A stretch of DNA of 57,972 nucleotides, taken from positions 1-57,972 of the forward strand of contig NZ_JASCIS010000050.1 of NCBI RefSeq assembly GCF_029968015.1, given 5' to 3'. The position numbers and the translations under genes are program-made. Source of the DNA: Streptomyces luteolus. GTDB lineage: Bacteria; Actinomycetota; Actinomycetes; Streptomycetales; Streptomycetaceae. Positions within the stretch are counted from its first letter, which is position 1, and each line of letters starts with the position of its first letter. Positions 8,201 to 16,091 of this stretch are shown in pieces. The notes below the pieces were generated by a model. It made no database searches. It had not been told where the DNA came from and saw only the letters and a program-made list of their open reading frames with translations.

Positions 8201-8557
8201 GCCCGTGACTTCCTCCACCTCGTAGAAGCAGAAGTGGTCCTTGACATCGGCCACCAGGGGCTTCGGCTCCGGATACGCCCACACCAGATCGGGCGCCTCC
8301 GGAAGCGACCAGTACGAGGCGGTGCCCTTGAACGGGCAGTACGTATGCGTCTCCGAGGGCGCCAGCAGGTCCGTGCGGACGTCCTGCGGCGGCAGGTAGT
8401 AGCGCGCCGGGTAGCCGGTCTCGCGCAGCACCAGGGGGCGGGCGCTGTCGGCGATCACCTGCCCGTCGCGCACCACGCGCACGTGCTGCGTGCCCTGTTC
8501 GACGGTGATCCTGTGTCCCTCGGTGCGGTGTTCCTCGGTGGGGTGTCCCTCGGCCAC
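8198..8557 (-). CDS. DUF427 domain protein
   Basis: 119 residues. The DUF427 pattern is clear: VRVVRDGQVIADSARPLVLRETG, then YYLPPQDV, THTYCPFKGTASYWSL and VWAYPEP near the end, with the conserved cysteine in CPFKG. No enzymatic role is established for the family. The GTG at 8557 has GGGAGG seven bases upstream. Convergent with mnmA. Confidence 0.85.
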   Translation of the reverse strand: MAEGHPTEEHRTEGHRITVEQGTQHVRVVRDGQVIADSARPLVLRETGYPARYYLPPQDVRTDLLAPSETHTYCPFKGTASYWSLPEAPDLVWAYPEPKPLVADVKDHFCFYEVEEVTG

Positions 8558-8682
8558 GGCGGTCCTCCCAGGAGTGCGGTCGGCGTCACTCCGTACAGCA
8601 CACGCGCGGTGCCGGATCTTCCCGTACGCGCGCGTGGAGTCGGCCGGCCGCGGGGCGGGGACGGAGTGTCGGTGGCGGGCCG

Positions 8683-8688
8683 TACGGT
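8683..8688 (+). promoter_or_regulatory. -10 box TACGGT of a probable leaderless mRNA
   Basis: CGTACGGTGACCGC directly precedes the ATG at 8695, leaving a six-base gap after TACGGT and no ribosome site. Nearly the same string occurs before the start at 46597. Confidence 0.55.
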
Positions 8689-8694
8689 GACCGC

Positions 8695-9240
8695 ATGAAC
8701 ATCTGCGTCTTCCTCTCCGCGGCCGAGCTCGACGAGCGCTACACCCGCCCCGCCCGCGAGTTCGCCGAGCTGCTCGGCAAGGCCGGCCACACGCTGGTGT
8801 GGGGCGGCTCCGACGTCGGCCTGATGAAGGTCGTCGCGGACGGCGTCGAGGAGGCGGGCGGCCGTCTCTTCGGCGTCTCCGTGGAGTTCCTGCAGGCCAA
8901 GGCGCGGCCCGTCACCGAGCCCGACCAGATGCTGGTCACGGCCGACCTCGCGGAGCGCAAGGCGGCACTCCTGGAGAACGCCGACGCCGTGGTGATCATG
9001 GTCGGCGGCACGGGCACACTCGACGAGGCCACCGAGATCCTGGAGCTGAAGAAGCACGGCAGGACCACGAAGCCGGTGGTGCTCCTGAACACGGCGGGCT
9101 TCTACGACGGCCTGAAGACCCAGTTCCGTCGCATGGAGGACGAGGGTTTCCTGCCCGTTCCCCTCACCGAGCTGGTCTTCTTCGCGGAGGAGCCGGTCGG
9201 TGCCCTGGCGTATCTCGAGGAGTCCATGGGCACGCGCTGA
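8695..9240 (+). CDS. LOG-family Rossmann-fold protein (TIGR00730-like)
   Basis: 181 residues. It has a Rossmann-like N-terminus (ICVFLSAAELDERY, HTLVWGGSDVGLMKVVADG) and the family loop VGGTGTLDEATEI, where valine replaces the proline of the usual PGGxGTxxE. LOG proteins are phosphoribohydrolases that release cytokinin-type bases from nucleotides, or nucleotide hydrolases more generally; the bacterial substrate is usually unknown. It is followed after 25 bases by a short-chain dehydrogenase. Confidence 0.8.
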   Translation: MNICVFLSAAELDERYTRPAREFAELLGKAGHTLVWGGSDVGLMKVVADGVEEAGGRLFGVSVEFLQAKARPVTEPDQMLVTADLAERKAALLENADAVVIMVGGTGTLDEATEILELKKHGRTTKPVVLLNTAGFYDGLKTQFRRMEDEGFLPVPLTELVFFAEEPVGALAYLEESMGTR

Positions 9241-9252
9241 TCCGCCTGTTGC

Positions 9253-9258
9253 GAGAAT
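9253..9258 (+). promoter_or_regulatory. -10-like box GAGAAT before the dehydrogenase gene
   Basis: GAGAAT differs from TAnnnT only at the first base and ends seven bases before the ATG at 9266. The ATG at 9257 would lie inside the box, which favours 9266 as the start. Confidence 0.4.
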
Positions 9259-9265
9259 GGCCCGC

Positions 9266-9955
9266 ATGGCTATTCATGTGATCACCGGAGCGGGCTCCGG
9301 CATCGGCGCCGCCGTCGCGCGCCGCCTGCACGAGCGCGGCGACGACCTCGTCCTCCTCGCGCGCGACGCCGGCCGCGCCAAGGAACTGGCCGAGCGGTAC
9401 GAAGGCGCCCGCACCCTCGTCGGCGACCTCGCCGAGCCCGACCGCCTCTCCTGGGCCTTCTCGCACCAGCGCCTGCCCGACCGGGTCGACTCGCTGCTGC
9501 ACATCGCGGGCGTCGTCGACCTCGGCCGGGTCGGCGACCTCACCCCCAAGATCTGGCGCCACCAGTTGGAGGTGAACCTGATCGCGCCGGCCGAGCTGAC
9601 CCGGCACTTCCTGCCCCAACTCCGCGTCGCCCAGGGCCAGGTGCTGTTCGTGAACTCGGGGGCGGGACTGGACGCGCACGCCGACTGGTCCGCGTACGCC
9701 GCCTCCAAGCACGGCCTGAAGGCGCTCGCCGACTCCCTGCGGGCCGAGGAGAAGCCCAACGGCCTGCGCGTCACCACGGTCTACCCGGGCCGCACGGCCA
9801 GCCCCATGCAGGCCAAGGTGCACCAGCAGGAGGGCAAGGAGTACGACGCGGACCGCTGGATCGACCCGGAGTCCGTGGCCACCACGATCCTGATGGCCCT
9901 CGACCTGCCGCGGGACGCGGAGGTCAACGACCTGACGGTGCGGCCCGGCCGATGA
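9266..9955 (+). CDS. Short-chain dehydrogenase/reductase
   Basis: 229 residues. Classical SDR landmarks: cofactor loop TGAGSGIG near the N-terminus, GDLAEP, LLHIAG in place of NNAG, the catalytic serine in VNSGAG, and YAASKHG with Tyr and Lys. An arginine (ARDAGR) after the second strand suggests NADP(H). The substrate is unknown. Its stop codon overlaps the ATG of the MetE-like gene (ATGA), so the two are translationally coupled. Confidence 0.85.
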   Translation: MAIHVITGAGSGIGAAVARRLHERGDDLVLLARDAGRAKELAERYEGARTLVGDLAEPDRLSWAFSHQRLPDRVDSLLHIAGVVDLGRVGDLTPKIWRHQLEVNLIAPAELTRHFLPQLRVAQGQVLFVNSGAGLDAHADWSAYAASKHGLKALADSLRAEEKPNGLRVTTVYPGRTASPMQAKVHQQEGKEYDADRWIDPESVATTILMALDLPRDAEVNDLTVRPGR

Positions 9956-10947
9956 GCGAGCACGTCTTCGGCCCCGCCACCGGCGTCGGCTCGATGCCCG
10001 GGGGCGACGCCCGTGAGGCCGCGAAGACCGTCACCGGCACCTTCGAGGACTTCACGTACCTCGCGGAGCTGCCCGCGCGCGGACCCGGCGCCGACATGAT
10101 CGGCCGCACGGCCGGCCTCCTCGTCGAGGTCTACGCGCGCGTGGAGCCCAGCGGCTGGCGCATCGGCGACCGCCCCGGCATGGACACCCGCCGCGCCCGG
10201 TCCTGGCTCGGCGAGGACCTCGACGCCCTGGAGGAGTTCACGCAGGGGTACGAGGGCCCGCTGAAGGTGCAGGCCGTGGGGCCGTGGACGCTCGCCGCGG
10301 CCCTGGAGCTGAAGAACGGCGAGGCCGCGCTCTCCGACACCGGGGCCTGCCGCGACCTCGCGGGCTCGCTCGCCGAGGGCCTGGTCCGGCACCTGGAGGA
10401 CGTGCGCCGCCGCGTCCCCGGCGCCACGCCCGTGCTCCAGCTCGACGAGCCGTCCCTGACCGCCGTACTGCGCGGGCAGATCAAGTCCGCCAGCGGCTAC
10501 CGCACGCACCGCGCGGTGGACCGGCAGGTCGTCGAGGCCACGCTGCGGTCGGTCATGGAGGCGGCGGGCGTCGACGTCGTCGTCCACTCCTGCGCCCCGG
10601 ACGTGCCGTTCGCACTGCTGCGGCGGGCGGGCGTCGCCGGGGTCTCCTTCGACTTCGGGCTCCTCACCGAACGTGACGAGGAGTCCATCGGGGAGGCCGT
10701 CGAGGGCGGTACGAAGCTGTTCGCGGGCGTCGTGCCGTCCACCGACGCCGCATTGTCAGACCCTGCCAGTAACGTCAGTGGTGTCAGGACGCTGTGGCGC
10801 AGGCTGGGGCTGAATCCGGGGTTGCTCGCGGAATCGGTGGCGGTCACGCCGTCGTGCGGACTCGCGGGGGCCTCTCCCGCGTACGCCCGCAAGGCGCTCG
10901 CGCACTGTGTCACGGCGGCGAGATCACTCGCGGACAACCCTGAGTAA
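9952..10947 (+). CDS. Cobalamin-independent methionine synthase catalytic-domain-like protein
   Basis: 331 residues, about half the length of MetE, corresponding to the C-terminal catalytic barrel only (core-MetE type). Features are ATGVGSMPG, VLQLDEPSL, the zinc-ligand segment VVVHSCAP and the second cysteine in VTPSCGLAGASP. Family members transfer methyl groups to homocysteine-like thiols, sometimes from other donors; full MetE function cannot be assumed without the N-terminal half. It overlaps the dehydrogenase by four bases, and ligA follows after 22 bases. A DNA-damage-type promoter motif for ligA lies inside its 3' part. Confidence 0.8.
   Translation: MSEHVFGPATGVGSMPGGDAREAAKTVTGTFEDFTYLAELPARGPGADMIGRTAGLLVEVYARVEPSGWRIGDRPGMDTRRARSWLGEDLDALEEFTQGYEGPLKVQAVGPWTLAAALELKNGEAALSDTGACRDLAGSLAEGLVRHLEDVRRRVPGATPVLQLDEPSLTAVLRGQIKSASGYRTHRAVDRQVVEATLRSVMEAAGVDVVVHSCAPDVPFALLRRAGVAGVSFDFGLLTERDEESIGEAVEGGTKLFAGVVPSTDAALSDPASNVSGVRTLWRRLGLNPGLLAESVAVTPSCGLAGASPAYARKALAHCVTAARSLADNPE
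10753..10775 (+). promoter_or_regulatory. RecA-independent DNA-damage (PafBC-type) promoter motif upstream of ligA
   Basis: TTGTCAGAC, eight bases, then TAACGT. This matches the RecA-NDp promoter form known from mycobacteria (TTGTCRGTG-N8-TAnnnT) in the TTGTCR and TAnnnT parts; the GTG triplet is GAC here. It lies inside the MetE-like gene, about 195 bases before the ligA start, and could give ligA its own damage-inducible transcript. Confidence 0.45.
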
Positions 10948-10969
10948 CCGTTACGGGAGGACGAAGACG

Positions 10970-13171
10970 GTGGCCGGCGACAAGGACGCACAGACTGCCT
11001 CGACCGGGAGCTCCGTGCCCGCTCAGGCGCGCGAGGAGCACGCCCAGCTCGCGGAGCGGATCGAGGAGCACCGCTTCCGGTACTACGTGAAGGACCAGCC
11101 GGTCGTCAGTGACGCGGAGTTCGACAAGCTCCTGCGCTCCCTGGAGGCCCTGGAGGACCGCCACCCGGAGCTGCGCACCCCGGACTCCCCGACGCAGAAG
11201 GTCGCGGGGGCGTACGAGACGGAGTTCACCGCGGTCGAGCACCGCGAGCGGATGCTGTCCCTGGACAACGCCTTCGACGACGCGGAACTCGCCTCCTGGG
11301 CCGACCGCGTGGCGAAAGAGGTCGGCTCGGGGGACTACCACTTCCTGTGCGAGCTGAAGGTCGACGGCCTCGCGGTGAACCTGACGTACGAGCACGGCAG
11401 GCTCACCCGCGCCGCCACGCGCGGGGACGGCCGCACCGGCGAGGACATCACGCCCAACGTCCGCACGATCGCGGACATCCCGGAGCGTCTGAAGGGGGAC
11501 CGCATCCCGGAGCTCGTGGAGATCCGCGGCGAGGTCTTCTTCCCGATGGAGAAGTTCGAGGAGCTCAACGCCCGCCTGGTGGAGCACGGCGACAAGCCGT
11601 TCGCCAACCCCCGCAACGCGGCGGCGGGTTCACTGCGCCAGAAGGACCCGCGCGTCACCGCCACGCGTCCGCTGCACATGGTGGTGCACGGCATCGGCGC
11701 CCGCGAGGGCTTCGACATCGACTGCCTGAGCCACGCCTATGAGCTGCTGCGCGAATGGGGCCTGCCCACCGCGCAGTACAACAAGGTGGTGGACGGCATC
11801 GACGGCGTCCGCGAGTTCATCGCGTACTACGGCGAGAACCGCCACTCCGTGATGCACGAGATCGACGGTGTCGTCGTCAAGCTCGACGAGATCCCGCTGC
11901 AGGGCCGCCTCGGCTCCACCTCCCGCGCGCCCCGCTGGGCGATCGCCTGGAAGTACGCGCCGGAGGAGGTCAACACCAAGCTGGTGGACATCCGCGTCGG
12001 CGTCGGCCGCACGGGCCGCGTCACGCCGTACGCGTGCGTGGAGCCCGTGACGGTGGCCGGCTCGGAGGTCGAGTTCGCGACGCTGCACAACCAGGAGGTC
12101 GTCAAGGCCAAGGGCGTCTTCATCGGTGACACGGTGGTGCTGCGCAAGGCCGGAGACGTCATCCCGGAGATCCTCGGCCCGGTCGTGGACCTCAGGGACG
12201 GCAGCGAGCGGGAGTTCGCGATGCCCGCCGAGTGCCCCGAGTGCGGCACGCCGCTGCGGCCCATGAAGGAGGGGGACATCGACCTGCGCTGCCCCAACTC
12301 CCGTTCCTGCCCGGCCCAGTTGCGCGAGCGGCTCTTCTACCTCGCGGGCCGCAAGTGCCTGGACATCGAGAACTTCGGCTATGTCGCGGCCACCGCGCTC
12401 ACCCAGCCCCTGGAGCCCGCCGAGCCGCCGCTGAAGGACGAGAGCGGACTCTTCGACCTCACCGTCGAAGAGCTCCTGCCCATCAAGTCGTACGTCCTGG
12501 ACCAGGACTCCGGTCTGCCCAAGCGGGACCCGAAGACCGGCGAGGAGAAGGTCGTCACGTTCTTCGCGAACCAGAAGGGCGAGGCCAAGGCCAACACCCT
12601 CGCGATGCTGAAGAACATCCAGGAGGCCAAGGACCGCCCGCTCGCGCGCGTGATCACGGGCCTGTCGATCCGGCACGTCGGCCCGGTCGCCGCGGAGGCC
12701 CTGGCCCGCGAGTTCCGTTCCATGGACCGGATCGAGCGGGCGGGCGAGGAGGAGCTGGCCGCCGTCGAGGGCGTCGGGCCGACCATCGCGGCCTCCCTCA
12801 AGCAGTGGTTCGAGGTGGACTGGCACCGCGAGATCATCGACCGCTGGCGGACCGCGGGAGTCCGCATGGAGGAGGAAGGCGCGGGCGACGAAGGGCCGCG
12901 TCCGCTGGAGGGATTGACGGTCGTCGTGACCGGAACGCTGCAGACATATACGCGAGATGGCGCAAAAGAGGCGCTGCAGCGTCTGGGAGCCAAGGTGACC
13001 GGATCCGTCTCCAAGAAGACGTCTTTTGTGGTGGTTGGTGAGAATCCGGGTTCGAAATATGACAAGGCCATGCAGGTCAAAGTCCCGGTTCTGAACGAAG
13101 AAGGCTTCGAGGTGCTCCTGGACCAAGGCCCCGACGCGGCTCGCGATGTCGCACTTTCGGCCGAGGAGTAG
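10970..13171 (+). CDS. ligA: NAD-dependent DNA ligase
   Basis: 733 residues. It seals nicks during replication and repair using NAD+. The order is the Ia domain (about 15-75, RYYVKDQPVVSDAEFD), the adenylation domain with K130 in ELKVDG, the OB fold, a four-cysteine zinc motif (CPECGTPL...CPNSRSCPAQ, about 424-446), helix-hairpin-helix repeats (VEGVGPTIAASL) and a C-terminal BRCT domain (about 645-720, LEGLTVVVTGTL). The linker at 480-540 has a short insertion rich in Glu/Pro/Lys. GTG 10970 has GGGAGG nine bases upstream. Confidence 0.96.
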   Translation: MAGDKDAQTASTGSSVPAQAREEHAQLAERIEEHRFRYYVKDQPVVSDAEFDKLLRSLEALEDRHPELRTPDSPTQKVAGAYETEFTAVEHRERMLSLDNAFDDAELASWADRVAKEVGSGDYHFLCELKVDGLAVNLTYEHGRLTRAATRGDGRTGEDITPNVRTIADIPERLKGDRIPELVEIRGEVFFPMEKFEELNARLVEHGDKPFANPRNAAAGSLRQKDPRVTATRPLHMVVHGIGAREGFDIDCLSHAYELLREWGLPTAQYNKVVDGIDGVREFIAYYGENRHSVMHEIDGVVVKLDEIPLQGRLGSTSRAPRWAIAWKYAPEEVNTKLVDIRVGVGRTGRVTPYACVEPVTVAGSEVEFATLHNQEVVKAKGVFIGDTVVLRKAGDVIPEILGPVVDLRDGSEREFAMPAECPECGTPLRPMKEGDIDLRCPNSRSCPAQLRERLFYLAGRKCLDIENFGYVAATALTQPLEPAEPPLKDESGLFDLTVEELLPIKSYVLDQDSGLPKRDPKTGEEKVVTFFANQKGEAKANTLAMLKNIQEAKDRPLARVITGLSIRHVGPVAAEALAREFRSMDRIERAGEEELAAVEGVGPTIAASLKQWFEVDWHREIIDRWRTAGVRMEEEGAGDEGPRPLEGLTVVVTGTLQTYTRDGAKEALQRLGAKVTGSVSKKTSFVVVGENPGSKYDKAMQVKVPVLNEEGFEVLLDQGPDAARDVALSAEE

Positions 13172-13422
13172 CGGTTGAAGGCCACCCGTTCAGCGCATAC
13201 CAGATGCATACGGGTGGTCGGGTCGCATTCGGGCAACCGTTGTCGACCGCTGCCCGTAGAAGCCTTCTGCGGCCTACTGTTGAGGAGTGCGCCTGCCGTG
13301 CCCCGCTGCCGAATGGGGTATCTCCAGCTCCACGAGAGCCTGGAGAAGGGTTTTCAGACGCGGTGACTTCTGAACACGAGGGCCGCGTGGCGTGGGCACC
13401 GCCGGCTGTGAGAGGGACGGGA
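13172..13422 (+). promoter_or_regulatory. Promoter region of the GGDEF-EAL gene
   Basis: About 250 bases without a convincing gene. TACTGT (13275-13280) is one possible -10 box. TTGTCGACC, eight bases, then TAGAAG (13240-13262) resembles the RecA-NDp promoter form with a final-base mismatch. Neither is strong enough to assign a transcription start. Confidence 0.3.
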
Positions 13423-15540
13423 ATGAAACCGACCGAAAGCGCCGATCCGGTGTCAGGGCTGCGCCGGTTGATGCTGCCCGCGCTGCCGGCCGCGGTCGCG
13501 GCCACCGCGGCGGTGGTCCTGGCAGCGGGGGTCGTCCGAGCCTTCACCGATCACCACGCACTCTTCCCCAGCGGCGTCGTCGGCTGGTCGCTCGCCGTGC
13601 TCACCGGCGTCATCGTCGGCCACCTCGTCCTCCTCGGCCGCGAGCGCTGGTGGGGCGGCACCGGCTCCGGAGCCGCCCTCACTCTTGCCGTGCTCCTCCT
13701 CTACGGCTGGGTGCCCGCGGGCATGGTCAGCCTCAGCGTCGTCGTGCTGGTCGGCGCCGCCCGCAGACGCCGCTGGTGGCAGGCCGTGCAGCACGGCGCC
13801 GTGGACATCATCGGCATCGGCGCCGGAGCCCTGGTCCTCGCGGCCTTCGGCCAGGCCCCCTCGGTCGAGACCCCCTGGGACCCGAACAGCTGGAACGTCT
13901 GGAGCGCACCGGAGATCGTCCTGGTCGCCGCCGCGTACCTCCTGGTGACCCGCCTGCTGCTCTGGTACATGAACGCGCCGCACGGCGCGGGCCTGCCGAC
14001 CGTCGCCCGAACCGCCGTGGTCCGTCAGGCCCTCGTCGGCGTCGCGCTGCTCGGCATCGCCCCGCTGATCTGCGTCGTCGCCACCGCCCTGCCGATCCTG
14101 CTGCCGCTCTTCGCGGTCCCGCTGATCGCCCTCGACTCCACGCTGTGGATCGCCCGGGCCCGGGCCGAGGAGCAGTTGCGCGACCCGCTCACCGGACTGC
14201 CCAACCGGCAGTGGCTGTTGGAGCGGACCTGGACCGCGCTCGACGAGGCCGAGCGGGCCGGGGCGCGCTCCGCCCTCGTCCTGATCGACCTCGACCGGTT
14301 CCGTTCCGTCAACGACACCCTCGGCCATCTCGCCGGTGACCGGCTGCTGCTGCAGATCGCCGACCGGCTCCGGCACGCCCTGCCGCGCGGTGCGGAGGCC
14401 GCGCGGCTCGGCGGCGACGAGTTCGCGGTGCTCCTGCCGACCTGCGACTCCACGACCAGCGCGCAGCGGGTCGCCCGCGGCCTGGTCGCCGAGCTCAGCT
14501 CCCCGCTCGACCTGGACGGGCTGACCCTCGTCCTGGAGGCGAGCGCCGGTCTCGCAGTCTTCCCCGACCACGCCCTGGATGCGGAGGGCCTGCTGCGCCG
14601 GGCGGACGTCGCGATGTACCAGGCGAAGCGCGACCGCACCGGCGTCGAGGTGTACGAGTCGAAGCGGGACTCCAACACCCCCGACCGCCTCGGTCTGTTG
14701 GGCGACCTGCGGCGCGCGCTCGACGCGGGCGAGGTCGAGCTGCACTACCAGCCGAAGGTCCGCTTCGACGGCCAGGTCGCCGGCCTGGAGGCGCTGGTCC
14801 GCTGGGTGCACCCGGAGCGCGGCAAGGTCCCGCCGGACGAGTTCATCGCGATCGCCGAGTCCTCCGGTCTGATGCCGCACCTGACGGAGTACGTCCTGGA
14901 GACCGCCCTCGCGCAGGTCGCGCGCTGGCACAAGCAGGGCCTGAAGGTGCCGGTCGCGGTGAACGTCTCGCCGCGGGACGTCCACACGCCCGGCTTCGCG
15001 GGCGCCGTCGCGGCCCGCCTGGCCCGGCACGGCGTCCCGGCGGGCGCGCTCCAGCTGGAGATAACGGAACACGTCCTCCTGGAGGACCCGCAGCGCGCCG
15101 CGGACACCCTGGCCGGGCTCACCGGGCACGGCGTGAAGATGTCCCTCGACGACTTCGGCACCGGCTACTCCTCGCTCGTGCACCTGCGGCGGCTGCCCGT
15201 CAGCGAGTTGAAGATCGACCGCTCGTTCGTGGCCCGCCTCGCCGTGGACAACGAGGACGCGGAGATCGTCCGCTGCACCGTCGACCTCGCCCACTCGCTC
15301 GGCCTCCTCGTCGTCGCGGAGGGCGTCGAGGACGACGAGACGTGGGAGCGGCTGCGGGACCTCGGCTGTGACGCGGTGCAGGGCTGGCTGGTCGCGGCGG
15401 CGATGCCCGCCGTCGAGACCACGTCCTGGCTCCGCGCCCGCGGCTCGCGTGGCTGGCGCCGCCCCGCGGAGCTGTCGGCCGAGGCCGACCCCGACACCCA
15501 GGAGGAAGCGGATCGGCCCTCCGGGCACGTGGTGAAGTAA
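13423..15540 (+). CDS. rmdB: Membrane GGDEF-EAL protein, RmdB type
   Basis: 705 residues. Six or so membrane helices (about 15-240, LMLPALPAAVAATAAVVLAAGV onward) are followed by a GGDEF domain (about 248-415; DPLTGLPNR, DRFRSVNDT, intact signature LGGDEFAVLLP) and an EAL domain (about 425-680; intact AGLEALVRW, plus ITEHVLLED, DDFGTGYSSL and KIDRSF). Both active sites look complete, so it could make and degrade cyclic di-GMP. In Streptomyces a protein of this architecture beside ligA and gatCAB is RmdB, a developmental phosphodiesterase; I use the symbol on architecture and remembered gene order. ATG 13423 follows GAGGGACGGGA. Confidence 0.85.
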   Translation: MKPTESADPVSGLRRLMLPALPAAVAATAAVVLAAGVVRAFTDHHALFPSGVVGWSLAVLTGVIVGHLVLLGRERWWGGTGSGAALTLAVLLLYGWVPAGMVSLSVVVLVGAARRRRWWQAVQHGAVDIIGIGAGALVLAAFGQAPSVETPWDPNSWNVWSAPEIVLVAAAYLLVTRLLLWYMNAPHGAGLPTVARTAVVRQALVGVALLGIAPLICVVATALPILLPLFAVPLIALDSTLWIARARAEEQLRDPLTGLPNRQWLLERTWTALDEAERAGARSALVLIDLDRFRSVNDTLGHLAGDRLLLQIADRLRHALPRGAEAARLGGDEFAVLLPTCDSTTSAQRVARGLVAELSSPLDLDGLTLVLEASAGLAVFPDHALDAEGLLRRADVAMYQAKRDRTGVEVYESKRDSNTPDRLGLLGDLRRALDAGEVELHYQPKVRFDGQVAGLEALVRWVHPERGKVPPDEFIAIAESSGLMPHLTEYVLETALAQVARWHKQGLKVPVAVNVSPRDVHTPGFAGAVAARLARHGVPAGALQLEITEHVLLEDPQRAADTLAGLTGHGVKMSLDDFGTGYSSLVHLRRLPVSELKIDRSFVARLAVDNEDAEIVRCTVDLAHSLGLLVVAEGVEDDETWERLRDLGCDAVQGWLVAAAMPAVETTSWLRARGSRGWRRPAELSAEADPDTQEEADRPSGHVVK

Positions 15541-15676
15541 TCGGCCCTCCGGGCACGTGTGAAGGAACGGTCCTGCGGTCCCGGCGGGCCACGTCCGCGT
15601 ACGCGCGCAGGTCCTCTCCCGCCGTCGTCCGCGTACGCGCGCAGGTCCTCTCCCGCCGTCGTCCGCGTACGCGCGC
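15513..15676 (+). repeat. Tandem repeats downstream of rmdB
   Basis: Two repeats lie end to end. First, TCGGCCCTCCGGGCACGTG occurs at 15513-15531 (inside the last rmdB codons) and again at 15541-15559. Second, a 34-bp unit beginning GTCCGCGTACGCGCGCAGG occurs at 15593-15626 and 15627-15660, with a 16-base partial third copy. The 34-bp units carry the palindrome CGCGTACGCG. The rest of the 15541-15788 gap holds only the gatC promoter. Confidence 0.85.
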
Positions 15677-15743
15677 GGGCCGTGTCACGCGGTCCCTCGA
15701 CCCCGCCGTCGAAACCGTTTCACGGGCACGGGGCCGGGCCCCA

Positions 15744-15749
15744 TAGGAT
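15744..15749 (+). promoter_or_regulatory. -10 box of the gatC operon
   Basis: TAGGAT about 40 bases before the gatC ATG, the best TAnnnT in the gap. A ribosome site (GTGAGG) follows, so this operon probably has a short leader. Confidence 0.4.
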
Positions 15750-15788
15750 TGGGCCAGACACATCACGCTCATCCCAGTGAGGATCCGC

Positions 15789-16085
15789 ATGCCTGGCATC
15801 ACGCGCGAGGAGGTCGCCCACCTCGCTCGGCTGGCGCGTCTGGAGCTGAAGGACGAAGAACTCGACCACTTCGCCGGCCAGCTCGACGACATTCTCGGCG
15901 CGGTAGCACGCGTCTCCGAGGTCGCCGACCAAGACGTACCGCCGACCTCCCACCCGCTGCCGCTGACCAACGTCATGCGCGCGGACGAGGTCCGTCCGTC
16001 GCTCACCCCCGAGCAGGCGCTCTCCGGCGCCCCGGCCCAGGAGCAGCAGCGTTTCAAGGTGCCGCAGATCCTGGGGGAGGACTAA
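15789..16085 (+). CDS. gatC: Asp-tRNA(Asn)/Glu-tRNA(Gln) amidotransferase subunit C
   Basis: 98 residues, the family size. The N-terminal helix region ITREEVAHLARLARLELKDEE and the C-terminal RADEVRPSLTPEQAL...FKVPQIL are typical. GatC is the small subunit that wraps around GatA and GatB and stabilises the heterotrimer. The ATG at 15789 with GTGAGG upstream is preferred to the in-frame GTG at 15777. gatA starts six bases after its stop. Confidence 0.95.
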   Translation: MPGITREEVAHLARLARLELKDEELDHFAGQLDDILGAVARVSEVADQDVPPTSHPLPLTNVMRADEVRPSLTPEQALSGAPAQEQQRFKVPQILGED

Positions 16086-16091
16086 CCCATC

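Noticed and set aside
9952..10947. Truncated metE pseudogene
   Set aside because: The frame is intact, coupled to its neighbour by ATGA, and the half-length core-MetE form is a known family with kept zinc ligands.
13453..15528. Very long open frame opposite the GGDEF-EAL gene, and similar ones opposite ilvB, serA, pruA and gatA
   Set aside because: High GC at third positions leaves the opposite strand open. The forward proteins match known families along their whole length.
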